Assembly: GCF_048771995.1 (NCBI RefSeq)
Contig: NC_133063.1
Coordinates: 15,666,063 to 15,730,062 of the forward strand
From: Taeniopygia guttata
Lineage: Eukaryota > Chordata > Aves > Passeriformes > Estrildidae
Direction of reading: 5' to 3'
DNA: 64,000 bases
Shown in pieces: positions 10,255 through 21,757 of this stretch (the stretch's first letter is position 1; each line of letters starts with the position of its first letter). Under the pieces are notes generated by a model. The model had not been told where the DNA came from. It worked only from the letters and a program-made list of their open reading frames with translations, and searched no databases. The position numbers and the translations under genes are program-made.

Positions 10255-10990
10255 AGGGAGTGTGATGGAGTGGCTTAGTGACCACCTGGCATTCAGCCAA
10301 GGTGAACCCACTACACCCATTCTAAAAAAGGGTAGAAAGGAACACTCTGGAAATGACCAACCCATCAGCCTCATGTCAGTGCCTCGGAAGATCACGGAAC
10401 ACATCCTCCTTGAAGCTATGCTAAGGCACATGGAGAACAGGGAGGTGATTTGGGACAGCCGAGGGTGAGTCTTGCCCGACCTACCCAGTGGCCTTCAATG
10501 ATGGATCGAGTACATGAAGGGACAAGGGGAAGGCTACAGGTGTCATTTATCTGGACTACCGTAAAGCCTTTGACATGATCCCCAAAACATTCTCCCTAAA
10601 TTTGAGAGAGATGGATTTGGTGCCTGGACTGTTGGATGGATAAGAAATTGCATGCATGGTGCTTCCAGAGATCAACAGCTAAGAGTCAGGATGGACCTCA
10701 AAGTTCTGTTCTCTGAGCAATGTCTATTAATATCTTCATTAATCCTGTACACAGAGGTATCCTCAGCAGGTTTGCTGATGTCACCAAGCAGCAGCTGACA
10801 CACCTGAAGAATGGAATGACTACTAAAGAGATGTGATGTGCTTGAGGAGTGGAACCATAGCAGTCTCATGTGGTTTAAAAAGATCAAGTATGAGGTGCTG
10901 CACCTGAGTCAGGGTAGGTCTCAGGATGCATCCAGGCACAGTCTGGCCCCAGGATGCAAAGAGGATGGGAGTTTCTGCCTGTCTGTGCCC
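10255..10990 (+). mobile_element. CR1 LINE reverse transcriptase fragment, sense, copy A
   Basis: The plus-strand translation passes through QPISLMSVPRKITEHILLEA and, after frame disruption, VIYLDYRKAFDMIP, the reverse transcriptase block of CR1. It then continues to the CR1 segment 'GAGGTGCTGCACCTG'. Several frame breaks show it is dead. The right end of copy B (22559) falls inside this element. Confidence 0.85.
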
Positions 10991-11600
10991 TGTCAGCCTG
11001 TTGTGTAGGCCCCAAGGCAGCCAGGCTGTTACTACACCACTGTGTCCCTCGCTCTCTGTGCCCGGCACCTCCGGCCCTGCTGCCCTGCTCCCGGAGCCCT
11101 GTCCCCGGGCAGAGCCGTTCCCTGCCCGGGCACTGCCCCTTGGGGTGCTCCCTGCTGCGGCCTGGGCTGGCCCCAGAGCAGGGTCCCCCTGCGGGTGGCC
11201 CCGGGCGGGCCGCGTGTCCCCGGCCGGCTGTGCCCGGGCAGCTGCCTCAGCCGTGAGGGCTGCAGAGCTGCGGGAGCCCACGGCTCTCTGCCGGCCGCGC
11301 TGCAGAGCTCCCAGCTCCAGCTGGCAGGGCCTCAGCGCCCGCCCTGTGCCCTCCCGCAGGGACAGGCAGGCCAGGCCCTGCTTGCTGCCCTCATGGCGGC
11401 ATTCCTGGCCCCTGCGCTCTCCAAGGGCTTCTCCAGGGGCACCCTCCTGCGGCCTTTGGGTCCCTGCACGGGAGCCGTGAGAGACCGGCACAGGGGCTGT
11501 TGGCAAGGGCCTGGAGGGACAGCGCCAGGGCCAGTGGCTTCCCACTGACAGAGGGCAGCCTTAGGCTGGAGCTGTGCAAGGACTTCTGCTCTCTGAGGCT
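10991..11600. other. GC-rich segment inside CR1-derived region
   Basis: About 600 bp of very GC-rich sequence between the CR1 reverse transcriptase part and the CR1 3' tail. Overlapping open frames occur on both strands as expected from composition. No family was recognised. It occurs only once in the window because copy B is truncated before it. Confidence 0.5.
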
Positions 11601-11800
11601 GCTGAGCCTCTGGCCCACGCTGCCCACAGGAGCTGTGGCTGCCCCATCCCTGGCTGTGTTCCAGGCCAGCTTGGATGGGCCTTGGAGCAACCTGGCCTAG
11701 CGGAAGGTGTCCCTGCCCTTGGCAGCAGGGCTGGGACAAGACAATTTCTAAGCACCCTTCCAAGCCAAGGCATTCTGGGATTCTGTGATCAGAGGGGCTG
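11601..11800 (+). mobile_element. CR1 LINE 3' end, sense
   Basis: Contains the typical CR1 3' UTR order: GGAGCTGTGGCTGCCCCATCC, TTGGATGGGCCTTGGAGCAA, CTAGCGGAAGGTGTCCCTGC, and the terminal CATTCTGGGATTCTGTGATC. It is likely the same insertion as 10255-10990 with the GC-rich segment between. Confidence 0.8.
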
Positions 11801-12176
11801 GGGGTGGCTTGGCTTAATTTCGGCTAGAGATAATTCACCACTCTGAGTTTGGTTGAGTTCAAGGAGTCATGCTCATGAGCCCAGATTCACAGCCCGTGAC
11901 ATTTACCACTACTATAGGCCTGGCTGACATCAATAAAGTCTTGCACACTCCAGATTCTGCACAAATTGCCTTTTATTGACACCAGAGCAAAGCGTTTTCC
12001 AGTTTGCTACTTATAAATGCATTAACTCTAGAGCGGGAATATGGGTTGCAACAGATAGCAAGACTGGATATGGCTTTACATCTGTATAAAATTTATATCA
12101 CGCATGTAATCTATTATAGGCATATGATATAGAATATATATTACAGAGTTATATTCATATTTAATGTATACAGCAA
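11801..12176. other. AT-rich unit boundary, no gene seen
   Basis: This becomes strongly AT-rich from about 12050 and runs without a break into the start of copy B at 12177. It contains no gene and no obvious junction signature such as a target duplication. Confidence 0.5.
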
Positions 12177-13034
12177 GTATATATCATATGTATGCTATAT
12201 ATGTAATAAATATATCTATTTTATGAAAAACCTTCCAGACATAAAGGGACTATGAGCAACAATATGTGTCACAACAGACACTGGCAATAAATATGTGTTC
12301 TACTGTTACTATTTAAACGAAATTACATATGCAACTCTTTAAAATCACTTTTTATCCTGATGTAACTCCATATTTCATATTTTGATATTATTTATGTTAC
12401 TATATTGTTTTGATTTATCGTATTTTACTAGTAGATATGATAATTCATAAACTTTATAGTATATAACAGGCATACACAATAGATCTATCTATGAAACAAA
12501 AGCCTTGATTCTGCTATAGATAAAATTTCATGTCAGCTCCAACACACGTGGTCTAATGTTGACATAAAGGTGTCTCTTCCAGGGACATGGAGAGGCTCCA
12601 TCCATTGACTCATCCCGGGTCACCAGTGCCAGTTTTTCCTCATATTCTTTTTTGCCCCATTTCTATTTTTCTTTTTCTGTCCCAGATTCCCACTTTTTTC
12701 ATGCTTGAAATTTTAGCTCTCCTCAAAGGCTGGGAAGAACTGCATATTGCAGGTGGGGTTTGGAGACTTTAGCTCAGCATGTAGAGCAGGGCTCAATGAC
12801 AGCTGGGTGCCTTTTTTGGAAAGTGAAATGATACAAAGAAGTAGAATAAACCCTCCCGTGGCAGTCCACTTTCTGAGGTGCCAGCAGAGGCTGTTGGACC
12901 TTCTCCAGAGCCTTTGCACGCATCCTCTTCTCCTTAGCACCAAATTTGTGCTAGGAGGTGGTTGTCTGCTGCCAGCTGCGAGCAGCACAAGCACTGCTCT
13001 GTGCACTTGGCCATGGCTCCTGCCCTTCCTTCAG

Positions 13035-13477
13035 TCATCCTCTCCGAGAGCGATCCTTTTGAACGTCTTGTGCAGCACCCGGTAATCCCGCATTGCCTGG
13101 GTGTGGGCAGCCGGCTGCTGCGCCAGGTGATGGAAGAGATTGTATGTCCTACCCATTCTTACATCTGGGGGTAAATTGATGTCCTGAGGAAACCTCCGGT
13201 TACCCACAATGAAGTGCTGGAGGCATTTTTGTCACAAACATATATGCAGGCTGTCCCTGATATCCGTCAGTCGCTCCCGGAGATGTCCCCTGCTCCACGA
13301 TGACACGGGCATGGCAATGAGCAGGTGCATGACAATGGTCTTCATGGTGTAGGTGGAGAAGCTGAAGCCCAGAACAAGATGGGAGAAGAACTGAAGGCAT
13401 TTGAGGTGCGAGCTGTCAGGGGGGGCCTGCCTGGCAATGTACTTGAAGAACTCAGCCTCTGCCACAGCGTAATACAA
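13035..13477 (-). pseudogene. ITPRIP-like gene fragment (C-terminal part), copy B
   Basis: Counterpart of the fragment at 860-1302, with the same 5' truncation, the same in-frame TGA after DSLHICL and the same end. No difference was noticed between the two. It was therefore already broken before the segment was duplicated. Confidence 0.8.
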
Positions 13478-13805
13478 CTAATCACCTTACTTTGTAGCCG
13501 CAACATCCAAGCCTGCACCACAGCCTGTTAACTACATATCCAATTATAACTTGTTACTTGTATCAACAACAACCCTTTTTATACAGACATTGTTAACAAC
13601 ATTGCCCAAAAGTTTAAATTTGCTTTTTTTGTTCATAACAACACTGTTGCTGCTGCTGATGGCAGAGTGCTGCTGCGCAGAAGCTTTATATCGTCTCTTT
13701 CTGTATCCCACGTTCCTTCCCCTCTCTTTTCCTCGGGGACGTGAGGTAGTTTTCTGCTACTGCCTGTGAAGCCCACAAGCACAGCTGTACGCATGATCAC
13801 CTCTT

Positions 13806-15365
13806 TCATGAGCCAATGAGCAGCACACTTGCGAGCTGACGCCGAATATCCTGGTACTCGCTCATCGCCTGAGAGTGGGCAGCTGGACACCGTGCCAGCT
13901 GATGGAAGAGATTGGGTGGCTCAGCTGCTGCAATGTCCAGGGGCAAGCTAATCTCCTGAGGCAATCTCTTGTTGCCTATGATAAAGTGGTTAAGGCATTT
14001 CTCCTCCAGAGAGCAGCGCAGGTTCACACTGATATCTCGCATGCGCTGCAAGAAATACTTCCTGCGCCATTGTGACACGGGGAGACCGTTCAGGAGATGC
14101 ATGACGATGGTCTTCAGGGTGTAGTTGGAAAAGCCTGTGCCCAGCAGAAGGCGGCAGAAAAGCTGCAGACATCTCAGGTGCAAACTGTCGGGGGGGGCCT
14201 TCCTGGCAATGTGCATGAAGAACTTCACCTCTGCCACAGCATAAGTCTCAGGCCATAGAGTGCTTGGGGTGCGTGTTTCCCTAGGCTGGCTGCTCACGAA
14301 TATGTCAGAGCCACCTCTCCGCACCCCGAACAGGATCTCAATCCTGAAGCTTTCTCCGCCACTGATCGCCTTGAATTGGCAGGAGTGTGTGGAGGGCAGC
14401 GGGATTAAATTCCGGTTTTGTAACTGAGGCAAAGGTGGCATGATTGCTTTCACCAGTTGCTGGAACCAGCGGGCAGTTTTCTGCACGTCCAGGTAGGAGT
14501 CGGTGCACAGGGTGTCTAGGAGGCTGGGATCCTGATTGCTCCTCAGCTCCTCCTCGGGGTTGTGCAGGAAGCACAGCATGTTCTCACCCTGCTGCTGCCT
14601 CGTGCAGGTGCACTCCAGCTGCACGCGGACACGGAAGTTCCTCACGTGCCTCTGCCCCTCACCGTCCAGCTCCAGGTGGAAGCTGTGGCCTCGGGGAGGA
14701 GTCATGGGTATGAGCACACGGTACACGAGATCCTGCTCCCAGGGACTCCACCCTTCAAAGGCACTGCCCACCCCGATGGGTCGGTGCAGGACTGGGTAGA
14801 AACTTTCAAACAAGACATGCCCAAAGTACATTGTATAATCGTCCATCAGGTCAGTTATCCACTCACAGACTCTCTGCAGGTCCTCTACAGGCCCCTCTAT
14901 GCGCTCCATTATATCTTGTCCAACACGATCGTCAACATTGTCTTCTTCTTCTTGGACTACATTTGCAACATCATTGTCATTGTTGTTTTCTGCAAGTGCA
15001 GCCCCATTGGCAACATCATTTCCATCATTGTCATCTTCATTTCCAGCAACATTGCCAACTTCCTCTTCATTTGCACCATGGTTTTCTTCTTCATTCTCCT
15101 CTCTCCTCAGGCTGCTTTTCCACCCAATAATCCACAGCACCAAGACCAGGGCCAGGAGCACAGCAACAGCTAAGAGCTGCAAGTGTGGCATCTTCTTCTG
15201 GGAGAGCTGCTCCACCTGCTGCTCCAGCCGAAGCCTCTCCCATTCCAAGTACTTTGCACGCGCTTCCATGCGCCAATGTGTTTCCTCATCCAAACCATCA
15301 CCCACGGGCGGCGGGTACTGGATGAGACCTTGCAAGAGCGCGAACAGGAACACGACTGGATCCAT
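13806..15365 (-). CDS. ITPRIPL1-like: ITPRIPL1-like membrane protein (Mab-21/ITPRIP family), copy B
   Basis: Intact 519-aa coding exon with the same start (ATG at 15365, three bases after the acceptor), the same single membrane segment at residues 62-82, the acidic Asn-rich tract at 88-150 and the Mab-21-like C-terminal half. Compared with copy A it has A29T, H32R, I179M, D187E and V213L, plus about two silent changes. All five replacements lie in the N-terminal 215 residues, outside the conserved C-terminal block. Both copies are open and have the same promoter, so both may be expressed. The function of this avian paralogue is not known; family members are membrane proteins linked to IP3-receptor regulation or Mab-21-type nucleotidyltransferase folds, but catalytic competence was not judged. 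Confidence 0.9.
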   Translation of the reverse strand: MDPVVFLFALLQGLIQYPPPVGDGLDEETHWRMEARAKYLEWERLRLEQQVEQLSQKKMPHLQLLAVAVLLALVLVLWIIGWKSSLRREENEEENHGANEEEVGNVAGNEDDNDGNDVANGAALAENNNDNDVANVVQEEEDNVDDRVGQDIMERIEGPVEDLQRVCEWITDLMDDYTMYFGHVLFESFYPVLHRPIGVGSAFEGWSPWEQDLVYRVLIPMTPPRGHSFHLELDGEGQRHVRNFRVRVQLECTCTRQQQGENMLCFLHNPEEELRSNQDPSLLDTLCTDSYLDVQKTARWFQQLVKAIMPPLPQLQNRNLIPLPSTHSCQFKAISGGESFRIEILFGVRRGGSDIFVSSQPRETRTPSTLWPETYAVAEVKFFMHIARKAPPDSLHLRCLQLFCRLLLGTGFSNYTLKTIVMHLLNGLPVSQWRRKYFLQRMRDISVNLRCSLEEKCLNHFIIGNKRLPQEISLPLDIAAAEPPNLFHQLARCPAAHSQAMSEYQDIRRQLASVLLIGS

Positions 15366-15691
15366 GGTCTGCAGGAGGAGGGAGAGAAGGCCTTGAGTGG
15401 GGAAGGGAGGGCGGGAACTACTGCTTGCTGCAGGGAGGACAGGATGCTCAGGGTTCTGGGCGCAGGAAGGACAGGGCCCCAGACAGCTGGCAGGCAGCAA
15501 GGGCTATCCCAGTGCCCCTGGAGCTGCAGCAGCAGCAGCAGCCCTGTGGCCTGCCCAAGGCTCTCCCATGAGGGGCTGTCCCTGCCTGCAGGGGGAGAAG
15601 CCAGCCCCGGTTGCAGCGTTTCTGCCCCAGCCCTTGTCCCCAGCCCAGCCTCCCCGCCGTGTGTGTACTCACCGCTTGCCCAAGCAATAGA
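15366..15691 (-). other. Non-coding exon 1 and intron of ITPRIPL1-like gene, copy B
   Basis: Same donor GTGAGT (intron start at 15672) and the same CTGCAG acceptor just before ACCATGG as in copy A. The intron is about 304 bp, one CAG unit shorter. Exon 1 is non-coding and very short. Confidence 0.7.
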
Positions 15692-15716
15692 GGGCCAGCG
15701 TTAACCTGCTGGGGCC

Positions 15717-15766
15717 TTTTATTGCTTCCCCCTCTGTGACACGTCCCCTGTGATGTCACAGGTGCC
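15717..15766 (-). promoter_or_regulatory. TATA-like and CRE-like promoter of ITPRIPL1-like gene, copy B
   Basis: Same TGACATCA element (15758-15751) and AATAAAAGG TATA-like box as copy A, with no difference seen. Both genes should respond to the same factors. Confidence 0.55.
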
Positions 15767-15941
15767 AGAGCGCATCACAGACCAGCCAACCCCACCCTTT
15801 GTCCCCTCAGCCAACTCCTCCCTCAGGAACTCAGAAAGGCCCTGGTGCACTGCTTAAGGCTGCTTTTGAGGGAAGCTTCTTCAAATAACTCCCATTGTTC
15901 TCTCTTTTGGATTTATTTTCATCTGCCTTCCACTCACAATC

Positions 15942-17014
15942 TCATAGATATCCCTGTTGGAAGGCGCCCTTGAGGATCATTGAGTCTAAGCTTTGACTCC
16001 TCACGGGTTGAGCTACACTCAGATCTCAGAATCAGAGTGGTTGAAAAAGTCCCTGAAGATCCCACAGTGGGACCGCGAACCTAACACTGCCTACTCCTTT
16101 AAGAAATTGAGTCCTCAAATATTCCATGCCTTTTCAATCCCTTCAAGAGTGGGGACTCAGCTATTTCCCTAGGCAGCCACTTTCCACACTTGATAGTACT
16201 TTTGATGAAAGCAGTTTTTCTAAAATCCAATCTAAACATCTATATCTGATGCAACGTGAGGTCATTTTCCTTGTTCTTATTGCTTGTTTCCTTGTGTCAC
16301 TGGACAAGTGGGATGTTCAGACATGCCCATTGTTAGCCAAAGATTTTGTCAACAGTTCATGTTTAAGAAATCACTCTGGCCCGCAAGTTCTAAAGATCAA
16401 ATCTATTTATAAAATGAATTATTTATTAAATAAACAAGAGATAATAGATGAAAGATCTCGGAGTTACTTACTACTCAGTATAAAACTAAAAGGTACTAGA
16501 CGTAGATTAAACCATAACAAACAATGTACAACATGAAGGTATCTATAGGAAAGCTTGTCAAAGAAACAGGAGTCAAATCTTACACACCACAGTGATGATG
16601 ATGATAATTATTTGGATGTCTTTCACTTAACCTCCTCAGCAGTAATTGCAAAACAAGTGTCCTTGTCCACAAGAGAAACACCACACATTTCCAGAGAAAT
16701 GTATAGAAAATTTCTGCTTTGTGAAAGTTTGGTATGGCTTTTTAGAGTTATAAAGTGAGGTGCCTGTCAGTGAGAAATCCAGCTTGTCTTTCCAGCTCTC
16801 ACTTTAACAGTAAGATGTTTCTTGGCAGCTGGGAGATGCCAGCCCACTGTTAGCCCCACAGTGGCAAAAGAATTCACTGCAAGACTGTTATTCCTGTTTG
16901 AATTACCTGTCCAGGTAACAAACCACAGATCAGCTCTTGAGCAGAATGAGATGCCCTGCCACACCTGGGAGAAGAAATCAATCCCCACCCGGCTACAACC
17001 TCCCTTCAGGGAGC
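15942..17014. other. Old CR1 remnant and gene-free sequence, copy B
   Basis: The first 385 bp is the eroded antisense CR1 3' end seen at 3766-4150. The rest is AT-rich sequence without a recognised gene. Confidence 0.5.
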
Positions 17015-17668
17015 TGTAGGGAACGGTAAGGTCCCTCTGAGGCGCTTTTTCTCTCTGCTAAACACCCCCACTATTGCAGCGGGCAGTGTTCTGAGTGCCA
17101 TGACCTTTCTGAAGAAGCCTCACAAAACACCTCGCCGTCTGTGCTCACACCGGGTGATTTCAGCTCTTTTATGATCCGGGCGACGCAGAAGAAGAGACGG
17201 GGTCTTTGTGGGGACTTCCAAGGTGAGCCTTTATTGAGCTTCTTCCTTGAGATGGTCCAGGGACAAAGAGCCACTCAGGCTGGGAAAGCAGGGATTTACA
17301 CAGGGATCTTGAGGGGCGGGACAGAACACTAGGGCCAACGGGATGAGGGCACAGGGGTGGAGTGAGAGGGAAGGGCCAATGGGATACATTAAATCTGCAT
17401 GTCACAACAAGGCATGCTGGGAGAAGCCTTTATCCTCAACCTAAGTGGGTATGGCTTGAGAGGTTTTCCCTCCAGGGGAGTGCTGTGGATTCTTTCCCTC
17501 TTGGCCCACCAGCCTCCACACCCCACTTCCCTCAGCCCTCTTTCATCAGACTTGTGCTCTTATAGAAGTGTTTCTAATAAAAAGGACTAGCATTTGTGGA
17601 CATCAATGCCCTTCAAACTACATGCTCAGGGGCCCTTCTTAATTAGTTCCTGAGCTTGCTCTCCTACA
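17015..17668 (-). mobile_element. ERV LTR, antisense, copy B
   Basis: Same LTR as 4839-5492, with TGTAGG and CCTACA ends. It was carried along by the segmental duplication, so it is not an independent insertion. Confidence 0.7.
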
Positions 17669-18401
17669 ACCCTTGGGAGTAGCTCTGCGGACAGTTTTTT
17701 CCATAACACCTAAGATTTTTTTTACTCAAGCACTTCTTGATTACTGTGCCCAAGACAGCATCAATCACCACTTCACCCACAAGAACATCTCTACAGACAA
17801 ACTCCAGGTCTAGGAGGCTAGTTGGCTCCCACAGTACCCATGTCAAAAAGCTACTTTCAGTGTGTACTTCCAGAATTTTCTGGGCTTGTTCAGCTCTTCC
17901 CTGTGATGTCTCCATTTGCAGCTAAGAAGTTGAGGTGCACCATGAGTATGACTTTGTGTGACTGATCAAGAGATTTCCTTTCATTCCTTAGAGCATTATC
18001 CACCAGTGTCATCATCCTGGCTCAGTGATCCCTTAGAGACTGAGTGAAGCTCACAGAGGGAATAGATTGTCTCACAAAAGGGATGGCAGACAGTGTCCAA
18101 GTGTGCTTTTACTCTAGAGGAAAGGTGTGGCAGCAATTCCCCCTGCTGATTGAGCAGTGCCTTCTCCATGTCCTGCATGCTCGGGTCTGTGTCAGATTTT
18201 GCCCAGGCAGTGTCTAAGGATGGGTAGCTCCTCCATACAGACCCCAGTGAACACAAGGAGGAATCTTAGCGATGCCTCTTGCACGGTCCCTGACCAGCTG
18301 CAGCTGCCAGCAAGAATTTCTGGGTCCATCTAAAATGGTCACCCTGGCTGTGACAGTGTTAGAGGAAAGGGGGATGAAAGCCATCTTCGTAGCCGCTGAA
18401 G

Positions 18402-19507
18402 TGTGACGACCCATGCTTAAGGGGAAGGAAGCGCTGAAGATTTGCGATCCAAATGAGTAACAAAAGTCAGGGGGTCCACAATCAGAAAACTTTATTACCT
18501 AACTACACACTGGGCTTGGAAATCAATATGTTAGTCCCCTGACATGAGCACAAGGCAGTGGGTTGTGGATAAAGGGGTAGGGTTAAAGGGAAGAGAAGAA
18601 AAAGAGGGAGAGATGAATTAAAGAAAGAGAGAAAGAAAAAGACAAAGAAGAAAAGAGAGACAAAAAAAGAACACCCGTCCTGGTTCCAGTGTTGATCCAG
18701 TTAATGGAATGTCAATCCTGGCTGCAGTGCCAATCCTGGCAATAATCCTGAGTTCAGCATCAATCCAGCTGTGCTGGTCTGGTCTATGAGATGTCCAGGG
18801 TCCTGAGGGCACTTTCCAGGCTTGGGGGTTACCTTTTTATCGACAGGTTTCTCTGCCCTAAACACAGGTTTCCCACTTTCTATGTCAATTAATTACCATG
18901 TACAGTCTTTTCTTTCAGGCCTTCCTGGACATGGGGCAGAGGGCTTTGGTGCTTTTTGAGGGTCTTAATCCTACTCTATAGTCCACGCTCTCTTCTTGGC
19001 CTTATTCTTGTGCTTATGCTGTACTGTGCTGTGGCTCTTTCTCACTGAAAAGTGCTGCCCTATTTCCGCCTGGCCCCCCTTCTCCAGCCATATCTTGGTC
19101 TTTCTCACAGCATTTTAATACCAGCAGTCCTTGGCTATTACCAACAGTTCCTGGTTGGCTCCACTGCCATACAATTATCAATGTTAGAGACTCACTCATT
19201 GCTCCCTTATATTCTGAGAATCAAGAGCTCAAAAGGTCTCCCTTTGGACACTTTACAGTTGCAACAGAGTGGGATTTAGTCATAGGAATGTTCCATCATT
19301 CAGGTCTTTTCTCTGTAACTTTGTTTGAAGGTTTGTCAACAAGAATATTATTCCACTTGGGTTCTTAGTCAAAAAAAGTCAGCAAAGAAAAATAAATCAG
19401 CAAAGAAAAATAATTTTCCAAGGCTGTTCATTAAAAAAAAAAGAAAAAAAATTGCACTAGTTAGACACCTGTTAGTTCCTGGGAACAAAGAATGTTTCTG
19501 ATACATT
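18402..19507 (-). mobile_element. Probable ERV LTR, antisense, copy B
   Basis: Duplicate of the block beginning at 6235, with the same left end and poly(A) signal and an undefined right edge. Confidence 0.45.
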
Positions 19508-19696
19508 CAAAAGGAGCTTAATATAAATGGAGTTTGTCAAGGCTTAGGCCTAATGAGGGTTTCTCAGATTGTAGTGCAGCCAGGGGCAAGGGGAGTCCAT
19601 CACCACAATCCGCCCTGCAATGGAAGTCAGCTTCTCTGGGCCTCCACACGGTAGTCATCTCTGGATGCTGTGCTGGGGAGACTGCCAAGACAACCC

Positions 19697-20177
19697 TGTT
19701 ATGGACAGGCTTACAACGAAAACTTCAAAGTAACAAAAAAAAGCAGGCCAGTTAATTACAAACAAGTAAGCCTGTTTATTACAGACAGAACAACTGGAAG
19801 CCAAAGCCTCCGACTAGTCCGGAGACTGTTTCAACAATTTAGTAATTGTACACCTAGGGGCATTTCTAAGGATACCAGCTCCAAGCAAAGACCTGGGTGT
19901 CACACACCCCAGGCCTTTTAAAGTCTCTCTCTTCTTCCCTTACTGGGGCGCTCAGGATCCGTGCTGTGATCGGTTTCTTTTTCTGTTGCTGATTGGCCCA
20001 TAAGCTGGTGCAATCATTTTGAGATTCTTGCTTCTTATTGGCTGGTCTCTCCTCCAGTCTTAATCCAAGCTGTGGCTGTGCTCTACGATGGTATACTTCT
20101 AGAAGCTTCTCTGCCCCCCCTCCACAAAGATTGGCATTTCCTCCCTGGTTCCAGTCCCCTTTCAGGTGTATACAACA
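19697..20177 (-). mobile_element. ERV LTR, antisense, copy B
   Basis: Duplicate of the 481-bp LTR at 7530-8010, with the same inverted ends. Confidence 0.7.
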
Positions 20178-20520
20178 GTATTGATCTCTAATACAACTAA
20201 TCACCTTACTTTGTAGCCACAACATCCAAGCCTGCACCACACCCTGTTAACTACTTATCCAATTATAACTTGTTACTTGTATCAACAACAACCCTTTTTA
20301 TACAGACATTGTTAACAACATTGCCCAAAAGTTTAAATTTTTATTTTTTGTTCATAACAACACTGTAGCTGCTGCTGATGGCAGAGTGCTGCTGCGCAGA
20401 AGCTTTATATCTTCTCTTTCTGTATCCCACATTCCCCTCTCTTTTCCTCGGGGACGTGAGGTGGTTTTCTGCTACTGCCTGTGAAGCCCACAAGCACAGC
20501 TGTACGCATGATCACCTCTT

Positions 20521-20894
20521 TCAGCAGCCAATGAGCAGCACACTTGCGAGCTGACGCCGAACATCCTGGTACTCAGTCATCGCCTGAGAGTGGGCAGCTG
20601 GACACCGTGCCAGCTGATGGAAGAGATTGGGTGGCTCAGCTGCTGCAATGTCCAGGGGCAAGCTAATCTCCTGAGGCAATCTCTTGTTGCCTATGATAAA
20701 GTGGTTAAGGCATTTCTCCTCCAGAGAGCAGCGCAGGTTCACACTGATATCTCGCATGCGCTGCAAGAAATACCTCCTGCGCCATTGTGACACGGGGAGA
20801 CTGTTCAGGAGGTGCATGACGATGGTCTTCAGGGTGTAGGTGGAAAAGCCTGTGCCCAGCAGAAGGCGGCAGAAAAGCTGCAGACATCTCAGGT
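20521..20894 (-). pseudogene. ITPRIPL1-like 3' fragment, copy B
   Basis: Counterpart of 8354-8727. It encodes the same last 120 or so residues and ends in ASVLLIGC. One visible difference is LQLFCRLLLG here against LQLFCHLLLG in copy A; the Arg form matches the intact genes. It lacks a start, the membrane segment and a promoter. Confidence 0.85.
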
Positions 20895-21206
20895 TGACCA
20901 ACATCTCTTGCAGCCTGCAACTCACCTCAGAGCAGTCAAAGAGTGTCAATAAGGACTGGAGGGATCACAGCGTTTTCTGGATGCAGCTCCAACCTTGGCA
21001 GAAATAAACCAACCTACAACCCCCTGGCATGAGGCTTTCCCACTACCACTGGTCCCACCAAAGCCAATTCTCCTGTTCCGAGGCTGAAGGTAGAAGTGAA
21101 GATGAGGAGAGTAAAGAGAAAAGCAGCTGCATAAGTTCGAGCACTAGAGTGAAGTTCCTTTTAATGACTTTATGAAATGACATTACCAAATACTCCTTGG
21201 GTTAAA

Positions 21207-21757
21207 AGTGGCTTCCCATCGCAGTAGTATGGACTTGTTTAGGTTGAAAAAGATCTCTAAGATTGTAGAGAGTCCACCCACAAACCTGACATTGACAAGT
21301 CGACTTTGAAACCATGTCCCCAGGTGCCACATCCACACATTCCATAAGAGTCTCCAGACATGACAATATCATTAATTCCACGGGCAGCCATGACAACTCT
21401 TAACAACCTTTTCAGAGGAGAAATTTGTCCTTAATACCCAATCTAAGCCCCCCCCGACAGAAGTTGAGGCCATTTCCTCTTGTCCTCTCCCTTGTTTCCT
21501 GGGAGCAGAGCCTGACCCCCACCTGGGGTGTGGCTCCACACTTCTGTCAGGGAGTTGTAGAGAACAAGAAAGCCCCCCTGAGCCTCCTCTTCTCCATTCT
21601 CAGCCCCTCCAGCTCCCTCAGCTGCTCCTCATCAGACTTAATCACCAGACCCTTTCCTGTGCTCAGGCCTTTGCCGCCACTGCTTTGGGACCTGTTGCAG
21701 CATTCCACACTCCACACAGGCATGTTTTTATCTAACCCTTTCTTGCTCTGAGTGAAA
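21207..21757 (-). mobile_element. CR1 LINE 3' region, antisense, copy B
   Basis: Duplicate of the CR1 fragment at 9040-9590. Confidence 0.75.

Larger units (their letters stand above)
1..12176. repeat. Tandem segmental duplication, copy A
   Basis: The first 10392 bases recur almost base for base at 12177-22559. The offset starts at 12176 and shifts to 12175, 12179, 12176 and finally 12167 through a few small indels, including one CAG unit and a 9-bp gap. Bases 10393-12176 occur only once and link the two copies head to tail. The window starts inside this copy, so its left edge is not seen. The copy contains one intact ITPRIPL1-like gene, two gene fragments, LTRs and CR1 pieces. Such low divergence means a recent duplication, recent gene conversion, or an assembly artefact. 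Confidence 0.95.

Noticed and set aside
10823-11763. Several 100-240-codon open frames on both strands
   Set aside because: They sit in GC-rich, CR1-flanked sequence where stops are rare by composition. No conserved motif is seen.
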